64,000 bases of DNA from Fulverythrobacter ferritrahens (GTDB lineage Bacteria > Pseudomonadota > Alphaproteobacteria > Sphingomonadales > Sphingomonadaceae): positions 744,001 through 808,000 of the forward strand of contig NZ_JACDXU010000002.1 in the NCBI RefSeq assembly GCF_020539485.1. Direction: 5' to 3'. The notes beneath the pieces are model-generated. The model was not told the DNA's origin, did not search any database, and was given only the letters and a program-made list of their open reading frames with translations. The position numbers and the translations under genes were made by a program. Of this stretch, positions 25,418-33,136 are shown one piece after another (within the stretch, counting starts at the first letter, position 1; the number at the start of each line of letters is the position of its first letter).

Positions 25418-26442
25418 GGCCGTTTTTTCTCCTCTTTCTGTTGCTGCTCTCTGCCTGTTCGCGGCCCTTGCCGCCGGGTGTGACGGAGCTGACCTATGCT
25501 ACGCCCTATCCTCCGTCGCACCCCTTCAGCCGCGCCGACCAGCGCTGGATCGATTTTGTGGAGCAGCGTTCTGCCGGCAGGCTGGTGATCAGGCCGATCT
25601 GGTCTGGCGCGCTGCTCTCGGCCGATATGTCGATGGAGGAATTGCGGCACGGAGTGGCCGATATCGGGTTGATCACCCCGATCTATACGCGGGGAGGGGC
25701 CCATTTGATCCGGGTCCAGTCGGGTTTCTACAGTGGGGCGGATTCAATCGAGTCCCAACTGGCACTGTATCGCTGCCTCGAACGCGACGTGCCTGAAATC
25801 GGCAAGGAACTGGCCGGCCTCAAGATTCTGGCGGTGCAGGGGGGATTGCTGCCGGGAATCGTGACGCGCAACAGGCCGATCAGGAGCCTCGCAGACTTGC
25901 AGGGCCTGCGTATTCGTGCGCCCACCGAACTGCTGCCGGTTCTGCGCAATCTCGGGGCCGATCCGGTCAACATGCCGATGGGCGAGGTCTATTCGGCCAT
26001 GGCGAAGGGGGTGATCGACGGTGTCATCGCTCCGCCCGATACGTTCCGTGCTCTTCATCTCGCGGAAGTGGGGAAGTATTATTACGAGTTGAAAGTTCCG
26101 CGCGGTGCCTATCCTGCTCGCGCCATGGGTTTGGACCGGTGGAACGCGCTTGCCCCTGAACTGCGTTCGATCCTTCAGGAAAGTACCGCGGTGTGGGAAG
26201 CGGCGCTGGCCGATGAGATACGCATTTCAGAACAGGTCGGCAGGGATGCAGCGGCAGGGCGCGTTGTCATGTCGCCTGCCTCTCGGAGCGACCAGGCCCG
26301 TTTTGACGCGATCTATTTGCGCGATGCTGAAGCTAATGCGCGCAGCCTGGAAAAATTCGCAATCAATGGATCGACCGCCTTCGCGGTTGCACGTCGCAGC
26401 CTGGTCGGTCGCGACAAGGTAGCATGTAGGGGAACCCAGTGA
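25414..26442 (+). CDS. dctP: TRAP solute-binding protein (DctP), lipoprotein form
   Basis: 342 residues. Unlike most DctP proteins it begins with a lipoprotein signal, FLLLLSACSRP (Cys15 in an LSAC lipobox), so it should be tethered to a membrane. DctP motifs: LTYATPYPPSHPFSRADQRW, VEQRSAGRLVIRPIWSGALL, LADLQGLRIRAPTELL (with the substrate-carboxylate arginine) and PMGEVYSAMAKGVIDG. It captures an organic acid and delivers it to DctQM encoded upstream. The TTG start overlaps the previous stop, and the GTG of the next gene overlaps its own stop. Confidence 0.88.
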   Translation: MRPFFLLFLLLLSACSRPLPPGVTELTYATPYPPSHPFSRADQRWIDFVEQRSAGRLVIRPIWSGALLSADMSMEELRHGVADIGLITPIYTRGGAHLIRVQSGFYSGADSIESQLALYRCLERDVPEIGKELAGLKILAVQGGLLPGIVTRNRPIRSLADLQGLRIRAPTELLPVLRNLGADPVNMPMGEVYSAMAKGVIDGVIAPPDTFRALHLAEVGKYYYELKVPRGAYPARAMGLDRWNALAPELRSILQESTAVWEAALADEIRISEQVGRDAAAGRVVMSPASRSDQARFDAIYLRDAEANARSLEKFAINGSTAFAVARRSLVGRDKVACRGTQ

Positions 26443-27599
26443 CACAGCCGCTTGCAGGTATCAGAGTGGCCGATTTCAGCCATGTTATGGCGGGGCCATT
26501 TGCTTCGCACATGCTGCGTTTGATGGGTGCGGAGGTGATCAAGATCGAATCCCGCGCCGGCGACCAGTTTCGCAATTACGGGGCCGATCGCCGCTATGAC
26601 GGGATGAGCCCGGCATTCATCGCGGCCAATGTCGGCAAGAAATCCATCGCGCTGAATCTCAAGGACCCGGCCGATCTGGAAATTGCGCGCGAAATTGTTT
26701 CTCGTTCCGATGTGTTTCTCGAGAACTTTCGGCCCGGCGTGATCTCGCGCCTCGGCCTCGGCTACGATGTCGTGCGCGAGGACAATCCCGGCATCGTCTA
26801 TTGTTCAGTGTCGGGATATGGCCAGAACAGCCCCCAGCGGGACTGGCCTGCAATCGACAATATCGTGCAGGCGACGAGCGGGATGATGATGCTGAGCGGC
26901 GGGGAGGGCGATCCTCCGGTTCGGATCGGCTTCCCGATTGTCGACACGCTGACCGGCCAGACCGCAGCAGTCGCCATTCTTGGTGCGTTGCTTCAGAGGG
27001 AGCGGACCGGCGAGGGCGCCTATATCGACGTCTCCATGCTGGAGGCGAGCCTTGCCTTCATGACTTCCGCGCTCACGCCGTTCCTGACGACGGGCAAGAC
27101 GATGAAGCGCCTTGGCAATACGGGCTATAGCGGGTTGCCCACCGCCGCATTGTTCGAGACGCGCGATCAACGGCATATCTCGCTCGGCGTAGTCCAGGCC
27201 AACCAGTTCGAGGCGCTGGCTCGACATCTGGGGCGCGATGAATGGCTGACCGATCCCCGCTTTGCCACGCCGGACGACAGGCGCGCCAATTTCAAGGAAA
27301 TGTACGCGGCCCTGCAGGCTGTTTTCCTCACGCGCGACGCGGATGAATGGGAGCGGGAACTTAACGCTGCCAGCATACCATGCGGCAAGATCCGTCGCGT
27401 GAGCGAGGCTGCCGAATTGTGCAGCAAGGATGCGCTGCTGAAGGTCGAGATGGAGGGCTTTCCCGATCTGGGAGAGATCGCCATTCCGAATATCGGTTTT
27501 CGCATGTCTCCGGGCGAGAAGACCACGATCGAACCCCCTCCGCGCATTGATCAACATCGGGCGGAAATTCTCGCCTGGCTGGCCGAGAAAGAGCGGTGA
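26439..27599 (+). CDS. Class III CoA-transferase (CaiB/BaiF), single domain
   Basis: 386 residues, standard Frc/CaiB length. LAGIRVADFSHVMAGPFASH is the N-terminal Rossmann motif, Asp169 in GFPIVDTLTGQ is at the exact numbering of the catalytic aspartate in CaiB and Frc, and GEGAYIDVSMLEA follows. It would exchange CoA between the pathway acid and a donor such as succinyl-CoA or the dehydrated product. The GTG start overlaps the dctP stop. With the tandem enzyme upstream the operon has three transferase domains, which suggests at least two distinct acids are activated. Confidence 0.92.
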   Translation: MTQPLAGIRVADFSHVMAGPFASHMLRLMGAEVIKIESRAGDQFRNYGADRRYDGMSPAFIAANVGKKSIALNLKDPADLEIAREIVSRSDVFLENFRPGVISRLGLGYDVVREDNPGIVYCSVSGYGQNSPQRDWPAIDNIVQATSGMMMLSGGEGDPPVRIGFPIVDTLTGQTAAVAILGALLQRERTGEGAYIDVSMLEASLAFMTSALTPFLTTGKTMKRLGNTGYSGLPTAALFETRDQRHISLGVVQANQFEALARHLGRDEWLTDPRFATPDDRRANFKEMYAALQAVFLTRDADEWERELNAASIPCGKIRRVSEAAELCSKDALLKVEMEGFPDLGEIAIPNIGFRMSPGEKTTIEPPPRIDQHRAEILAWLAEKER

Positions 27600-27640
27600 G
27601 AACGGGCGCCAAAGGCGGATTGAACAGACAAGAAATCGAG

Positions 27641-29236
27641 ATGGGGATGTCGATGCAGCAAAATGGGGAAGCAAACGCCAATACAGGCCGGGCTGGACGG
27701 GTTGTCCTGACTGCCGCCTTGGCACTGCTCGCGATCAGCGTGGCGACGAGTGGCAGAACCCAGGAACATGCAGGGGAGAAGCCACGCTGGTGGAGCCCCG
27801 GCGATGGGGCCACGCTGCCTGAGCTAGCAGTCTATCCCAATGCCAGCGGGCATTTGGGTATCCTCAATGCGGGCGGCCCGGTGGATACCAGGGGGCACCC
27901 GTTCTTCGAGCCCATTGGCACCAATGGCAGAGCCTGTGTCAGTTGCCATCAGCCGAGCGACGGGATGAGCCTGTCGGTGCAGTCCATCCGCGAACGTTGG
28001 GAAGAGACTCAGGGCGCCGACCCGATCTTTGCGATGGTGGACGGCGCAAATTGTCCCAACTTGCCGAAAGACGATCCCGCTTCACATTCCCTGCTGCTCC
28101 GTCGCGGCCTGTTCCGGATCGCCATTCCGTGGCCTCCACGCGGGGCTGATGGAAAGCCGTTCGAGCCGGAGTTCGATATCGAGGTCGTCCGCGATCCGGG
28201 CGGATGCAACACCGATCCGGTTTATGGGCTGAACAGTCCTAATCCGACCATTTCGGTCTATCGCCGTCCCCGGGTGGTGGCGAATATGGAATATGTCGTT
28301 CACCAGAATTTCGGAGTGAGCCCGTTTGTGGGCAAGACCGGCGAACCTGCTCTCAGAGATCCCGAAACGGGCAAGCCGCTCAACATGAACATGATGGCCG
28401 ATGCCCGCGTTGTGACGCTCAAGAGCCAGATGAACGATGCAGCGCGCAGCCATCTCGAGTTCGCAGGCAGGCTGACCCCGCAGCAGGTTGCACGGATCGA
28501 GGCATTCGAGCGTCAGGTATATGCCGCGCAGGTCGATATGGGAGCAGGGGGCAGTCTTGTCGAGCAAGACGGACCGCCCGGCCTTGGGCCCTACAATCTG
28601 CTGCATGGTGCGCGCGGGGTATTGGGCAACAACACGACCCGCTGGGTCATTCCGATGGGCGACGCGTGGCAGTCTGCCAAACCGGACGAAACGGCCGAAA
28701 CGCGCAGGATGCGGGAGTCGATCCTGCGTGGGCAACAGATTTTCCACTTCCGCACCTTCTGGATACGGGATTCAATGCACCTCAACACGGTGGGGCTCGG
28801 CAATCCGACCAAGCGGACCTGCGCCACATGCCACGGCATGCACATGACCGGGCTCGATACGGTCAATGGCTGGATGGATATTGGCACTACGAACCTGCCC
28901 TGGGCGAAGGAAGCACCCCGCAACCCCTGGCAGACCGAGGACGAGTTGATGCCGCTGTTCAAGATCACTTGTCGGCGCAGTGCGCATCCGCATCCCTATC
29001 TCGGGCGCGTGATCTACACTCAGGATCCAGGTCGAGCGTTGATTTCCGGACGGTGCAACGATGTTGGCACTATCGTGATGCAGCAATTCCGGGGGCTGGC
29101 GGCGCGGGCGCCCTATTTTTCGAATGGTTCCGCCGGTTCGATCAGGGAACTGATCGACTTTTACGATCGCCGTTACAACATCCAGTACAGCGATCAGGAA
29201 AAGATCGATCTCGGCAATTTCCTGGCTGCCTTGTGA
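27641..29236 (+). CDS. Secreted dihaem c-type cytochrome (MauG/peroxidase-like)
   Basis: About 531 residues with an N-terminal membrane/signal segment (VVLTAALALLAISVATS) and two haem-binding CXXCH motifs, CVSCH (27935-27949) and CATCH (28820-28834). The C-terminal block, with FRGLAARAPYFSNGSAGSIR and LIDFYDRRYNIQYS, is characteristic of the dihaem cytochrome c peroxidase/MauG-like group. It would pass electrons or oxidise a substrate in the periplasm. Three in-frame ATGs (27641, 27647, 27653) lie close together. The frame is open from the GTG at 27596, but the first 15 codons look non-coding. Confidence 0.85.
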   Translation: MGMSMQQNGEANANTGRAGRVVLTAALALLAISVATSGRTQEHAGEKPRWWSPGDGATLPELAVYPNASGHLGILNAGGPVDTRGHPFFEPIGTNGRACVSCHQPSDGMSLSVQSIRERWEETQGADPIFAMVDGANCPNLPKDDPASHSLLLRRGLFRIAIPWPPRGADGKPFEPEFDIEVVRDPGGCNTDPVYGLNSPNPTISVYRRPRVVANMEYVVHQNFGVSPFVGKTGEPALRDPETGKPLNMNMMADARVVTLKSQMNDAARSHLEFAGRLTPQQVARIEAFERQVYAAQVDMGAGGSLVEQDGPPGLGPYNLLHGARGVLGNNTTRWVIPMGDAWQSAKPDETAETRRMRESILRGQQIFHFRTFWIRDSMHLNTVGLGNPTKRTCATCHGMHMTGLDTVNGWMDIGTTNLPWAKEAPRNPWQTEDELMPLFKITCRRSAHPHPYLGRVIYTQDPGRALISGRCNDVGTIVMQQFRGLAARAPYFSNGSAGSIRELIDFYDRRYNIQYSDQEKIDLGNFLAAL

Positions 29237-29250
29237 GGAGGGGCGAGATT

Positions 29251-30012
29251 ATGCGCATGTTCTCTGTATCCGCCGTACTGGCCTTGCTGGCGGCAGGGCC
29301 GCTTCAGGCAGAAGAACAGGGGCGGCTGGCATTCGTCGCCTGTCCAATTGTGCAGGACACGCCCACAGTGCCCTGCTGGCTCGTGGAGTATCAGGGCAAG
29401 ACCTATTACATGGGCATCCAGACCGACGTCTCGGCGCCGTTTAATCCGCCCTCGCTTGGCCATAAGGTACTTGTGGAGGGCACTCCGACGGATCGCGAGA
29501 TATGCGGAGCGCAGGTGATCGAGCCGATCCGGATTTCCATTATACCCGAGCTTTCGCCTGAATGTGACGAATTGCGAATGGCCAGGCCGGGTGTCGACCT
29601 TGGCTTCGATCCGCCCCGTCCGCCGGGACCCAGCCGGGGCCGTCTGGCGTTCGACTATCTTGACCCGCCGCCCGTGCCGCAGGCACCTTTCGCAGTCAGA
29701 AACTTCACCGTCGACTACGATTTCGAGGGGATGGTCGGTTTTCGCACGCCGCGTATCCTGCAACCGGCACTGGAATATGCCCAGCAGAGCAAGGCTTCGC
29801 GGCTGGAAGTCACTGGCTTCCGTGGCGCAACGCGGTTGAGTGACGGAAAACTGCTGGAAGAACACGCCGGTATTGCACGGGAACGGGCCGAAGAGATCGT
29901 ACGGATGTTTCGTGGCGCAGGGTTGGACACGGAGTTCGTAATCCGCGCGGGCGACGAAGCGATCGAGGGTGGCCCCGAGAATCGGAAGGTGGATATCAGG
30001 ATCGTGCCCTGA
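29251..30012 (+). CDS. Periplasmic OmpA-like C-terminal domain protein
   Basis: 253 residues, signal peptide ending LQAEE, with GAGGAGGGG ahead of the ATG. The middle contains proline-rich FDPPRPPGPS. Residues about 150-253 look like an OmpA/MotB-type domain: FTVDYDFEG at the start, a helix with LQPALEYAQQ, LEVTGFRGATRLSDGK, ERAEEIVRMFRGAGL, and the typical end ENRKVDIRIVP. The N-terminal half has two cysteine pairs (ACPIVQDTPTVPC, ICGAQ, ECDEL). It lies 14 bp after the cytochrome gene, so it may anchor or assemble the cytochrome. This is an inference. Confidence 0.65.
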   Translation: MRMFSVSAVLALLAAGPLQAEEQGRLAFVACPIVQDTPTVPCWLVEYQGKTYYMGIQTDVSAPFNPPSLGHKVLVEGTPTDREICGAQVIEPIRISIIPELSPECDELRMARPGVDLGFDPPRPPGPSRGRLAFDYLDPPPVPQAPFAVRNFTVDYDFEGMVGFRTPRILQPALEYAQQSKASRLEVTGFRGATRLSDGKLLEEHAGIARERAEEIVRMFRGAGLDTEFVIRAGDEAIEGGPENRKVDIRIVP

Positions 30013-30029
30013 CACTGGGAGAAAAGTCG

Positions 30030-31016
30030 ATGATCTTGCAGATGCCCTTTGCGAAGTGGACCGGGCTGATGTGTGGGATTTTGTGCCTCGGCGCGTCTGC
30101 CCCAGCGGCGGCGCAGGCACAAGGTGCACCCGATCCGGAAGCCTTCCGGCGCCAGCAGGATGAGCTCAACAAGGTACCCGACACGGCAGGCGACGGTCCT
30201 TTTCCCGCGATCATCGAGACCGATCCTGGTCTGCCAGACCATGTGATTTACCGCCCGGAAGACCTTTCTTCTTTCGGTGGCGGGAAGCTGCCGGTGCTTG
30301 TCTGGGGAAATGGCGGCTGCGCTGATGATGGGACGGCCCATCGTCTTCACCTCGCCCAGATAGCATCCTACGGCTATCTGGTTGTGGCAGTCGGAGAATG
30401 GCGCAGCGGGCCGGGGGCGACCGCGCCGCGCGCGCCGCAACGAATGCCTGCGGGCGGAGGCCTGCCGCCTGCCGCGACAAGTGCGGCGGACGTCAAGGCG
30501 GGGCTCGACTGGGCGCTGGCCGAAGATGCCCGGGCCGGCAGCCGGTTCCGCGGCCGGATCGCGCGCGACGCGCTTGCGGTCGCGGGCCATTCCTGCGGAG
30601 GATTGCAGGCGCTTCAGGTGGCCGCCGACCCCCGGATCAGGACGGTGTTGATCCACAATAGCGGGGTATATAACAGCGGCGCCAGCGCGATCCCGGGCAT
30701 CACCGTGTCAAAGGAGACGCTCGAAGATCTGCACACGCCGGTCATTTATATATTGGGCGGACCGACGGACATTGCTTATCCTAACGGTACGGACGATTTC
30801 GTCCGGCTGCACAAGGTTCCGGCCGTACTTGCCAATCTTCCAGTCGGTCATGGGGGTACCTTTTCCCAGCCCATGGGCGGAGCTGTGGCCAGCGTGGCCG
30901 TTGACTGGCTGGAATGGCAACTGAAGGGGGACAACGTCGCTGCACGCACCTTCATAGGCGAAAATTGCCGTTTGTGTGCGGGATCGGACTGGACCATCGA
31001 GCGCAAGGGCTTCTGA
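30030..31016 (+). CDS. Secreted alpha/beta hydrolase (acetyl-xylan esterase/dienelactone-like)
   Basis: 328 residues with a signal peptide ending AAAQAQ. LPVLVWGNGGCADDG forms the oxyanion strand; AVAGHSCGGLQALQ is the nucleophile elbow (GHSCGG, serine followed by cysteine); GGPTDIAYPNG supplies the acid and VGHGGTF the histidine. Two late cysteines (NCRLC) could form a disulfide. A second extracytoplasmic hydrolase in the operon, complementing the S15-type enzyme at its head. It starts 17 bp after the preceding stop. Confidence 0.85.
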   Translation: MILQMPFAKWTGLMCGILCLGASAPAAAQAQGAPDPEAFRRQQDELNKVPDTAGDGPFPAIIETDPGLPDHVIYRPEDLSSFGGGKLPVLVWGNGGCADDGTAHRLHLAQIASYGYLVVAVGEWRSGPGATAPRAPQRMPAGGGLPPAATSAADVKAGLDWALAEDARAGSRFRGRIARDALAVAGHSCGGLQALQVAADPRIRTVLIHNSGVYNSGASAIPGITVSKETLEDLHTPVIYILGGPTDIAYPNGTDDFVRLHKVPAVLANLPVGHGGTFSQPMGGAVASVAVDWLEWQLKGDNVAARTFIGENCRLCAGSDWTIERKGF

Positions 31017-31306
31017 ACGCGCCAACTCATTAGGCAGATCCGTATGCGAGGTCAGTTATTTGTCATCTCAATAGCAAGGGTACTGTCAAGCCCGCGCTGT
31101 CAAAGCAGAACTATGCCTGTGCTGTTCGAGCGCGGGATTGAAATCTGTACGAGACCGTGAGGTCTGGTTGAACCGGATGGGCGATTTTTGCCACCAGCTT
31201 CGCAAGGTGAGGCATTTCGGCGGAAGCTTAAATCGCTTATTGCTAAAGTCAATAATATGGGGTTGAGAGGAGGAAATTGACAGAAAAATCGATGTTTATG
31301 TGAGGG

Positions 31307-32140
31307 ATGACGGGGATGACGAGCGGGCACGCGGGAAAACGAACGATCTTGGCCGTTCTCAATTATCTCGGTCCGATGGACGAACGCCCGCAGAATTATC
31401 CGTCCGATCCTGCTCGTACAAAATTGAATCTGGTATCCCACTGCGTGCCTGTCGAGGATCTCAGCGGGGCCGTTGACGCAGCTCGTCTCGACCGGGAGGG
31501 CTTCGAACTTGTGGGCCATCGGACTTCGGTTTCCGATTTCAGGGTTCGGGATGAACGCGACCAGATCTATCGCAAAGAGATCGAGGAAATGATGCTGGCC
31601 GTGACCGGAGCTGCGAAAGTGGTGGTGGCCAATGGCTTGTTGCATCGTTTCGCCGAACGGGATGCGCGTTTCGGGGCGGCCGGGTCCACCACGCCTATCC
31701 GGATGATTCACGCCGATTATAGCCGGACATCGGGAAAACTGGCCGCCGATGCACTGCTCACGCCGGAGGAGCGGGGCCGTTATCGCCGCAGTGCAGGCTA
31801 TAGCGTCTGGCGTGCGCTTTCGCCGCCACAGCAGGACGTCCCGCTGGCGGTATGCGATGCCCGAAGCGTAGAGGAGAGTGACTGGATTGGCGGCGACGTC
31901 GTTCTGCTTCCTCCGGGCCGCTCGCCGATCGAGTGGGAGGGATCTTTCTATCGTTATAATCCCGCCCATCGCTGGTGCTGGTTTTCGCAGATGAACCGGG
32001 ATCAGGCGCTCGTTTTCAAGACACACGATACGGACGGAAGTCTGGCGGAACGCGCTGCCCATTCGGCATTCGATAATCCCAATGAAAATTGCATCCCGCG
32101 CGAGAGCGTTGATATTCGGGTGACGGCCTTTTTCGAGTGA
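31307..32140 (+). CDS. CmcJ/NvfI-family oxygenase-like protein
   Basis: 277 residues of the CmcJ/AsaB/NvfI family, putative Fe(II)/2-oxoglutarate-type hydroxylases or desaturases. Seen in the sequence: MIHADYSR (His135, Asp137), SVWRALSPPQQDVPLAVCDA, WCWFSQMNRDQALVFKTHD and AHSAFDNPNENCIPRESVDI. It follows the operon after a 290-bp gap with its own AT-rich leader (31230-31300, ending GAGGAGGAAA), so it may be transcribed separately. Two ATGs (31307 and 31316) are possible starts. It would hydroxylate or desaturate the pathway substrate or a product; the substrate is not predictable. Confidence 0.8.
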   Translation: MTGMTSGHAGKRTILAVLNYLGPMDERPQNYPSDPARTKLNLVSHCVPVEDLSGAVDAARLDREGFELVGHRTSVSDFRVRDERDQIYRKEIEEMMLAVTGAAKVVVANGLLHRFAERDARFGAAGSTTPIRMIHADYSRTSGKLAADALLTPEERGRYRRSAGYSVWRALSPPQQDVPLAVCDARSVEESDWIGGDVVLLPPGRSPIEWEGSFYRYNPAHRWCWFSQMNRDQALVFKTHDTDGSLAERAAHSAFDNPNENCIPRESVDIRVTAFFE

Positions 32141-32179
32141 GGTTTCCCGTCCGCGGCTTTGCCGTTCATGGGTGCCTTG

Positions 32180-33136
32180 TCAGAAGCTAAGGACGACAAT
32201 TACCGTGTCGGAATAATTTCCCACGGCTGGCGGCTGTAGAACTTCCACACGCCCGTACATCGGTACCGACTGCACGGCGCCGCTCCCCGTCCCGGCGATT
32301 GTTTCGTCTATGCCGATGGGCTGAGCGCGAGCACTGTCGCGATACAGCCGATAGGTAACGTAATCGCCTTGTTCACTCTGCATGCGTCGTTCTCCCGCTG
32401 CAGCATGAAGGCCGGCGCCGAAAGCCAGTTGCCAGCTGACGTTCTGCGGACAGAAAACCTGGACTGCTGCAGCCGCGTCCGCCCGCGTCCACAGACCGGC
32501 AGGCGTTCCAAAATCCATCGCTGCGATCGTGCCGAGGTTGCACGCCTGCGGCACCGTTGCAGTCACGAACAGGGTGAAGTCGAGTCCGTTGAGATCGGCG
32601 ATGTTGGGCAGGCAGTTTCGTCCATCGGGAGTGAGAAAACCCAGAACGCTGTTGAAGAAGAATGCCTGATAATTGCCGATGGGGGATTGCTGCCCGGCCG
32701 CTATTTTGCCGTAGAATGGCAGGCTCCCGGTGATCGTGGCGCCCGCGGCCACGGTCACACTTCGAGCAATAAGGTTCGTGGAGGTCCAGGCACTGGTCGC
32801 AGCCGAGTCCACATAGACATTGAAGGCCAACTCGTTGCTGCCGCTTTGCAGCAGCGGCTGCTGCGTCGTCCCGGGATAGCTGGCAGTGCCTCGGCTGGCG
32901 CATATCGTGAAGCTTGTCGACTGGGTGTTGTAGCTCCTGCAAGTATAGCGGATTTCACCATTGGCCGTCAGCGCGTTGCCGAAGCTGAGCGTGACCGGTT
33001 GGCTGGCGAGCGAACAAACGACATTGGCCCGCGCGGACTGGGGCCAGAACAACAGGGCAAGGAGCAGCAACGTCGCCGAGACCATGGCGGCCGCGCGAAT
33101 TCGGGGTTGCCCGGTGAGGAATTCGGCTAGCGACAT
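32180..33136 (-). CDS. csuE: Csu-type pilus tip adhesin with two SCPU domains
   Basis: 318 residues, signal peptide ending SARANV. Two spore-coat-U/Csu domains in tandem: the first has CSLASQPVTLSFGN and PFYGKIAAGQQSPIGNY, the second CNLGTIAAMDFGTPAG and the terminal strand PPAVGNYSDTVIVVLSF. The two-domain form at the end of the operon matches CsuE, the tip adhesin of archaic chaperone-usher pili that bind abiotic surfaces through hydrophobic loops. Its ATG overlaps the usher stop by ten bases. Confidence 0.88.
   Translation of the reverse strand: MSLAEFLTGQPRIRAAAMVSATLLLLALLFWPQSARANVVCSLASQPVTLSFGNALTANGEIRYTCRSYNTQSTSFTICASRGTASYPGTTQQPLLQSGSNELAFNVYVDSAATSAWTSTNLIARSVTVAAGATITGSLPFYGKIAAGQQSPIGNYQAFFFNSVLGFLTPDGRNCLPNIADLNGLDFTLFVTATVPQACNLGTIAAMDFGTPAGLWTRADAAAAVQVFCPQNVSWQLAFGAGLHAAAGERRMQSEQGDYVTYRLYRDSARAQPIGIDETIAGTGSGAVQSVPMYGRVEVLQPPAVGNYSDTVIVVLSF

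Noticed and set aside
28979-29000. Third haem site (CRRSAH) in the cytochrome
   Set aside because: It lacks the second cysteine of CXXCH. The block is a conserved C-terminal motif of the family, not a haem ligand site.
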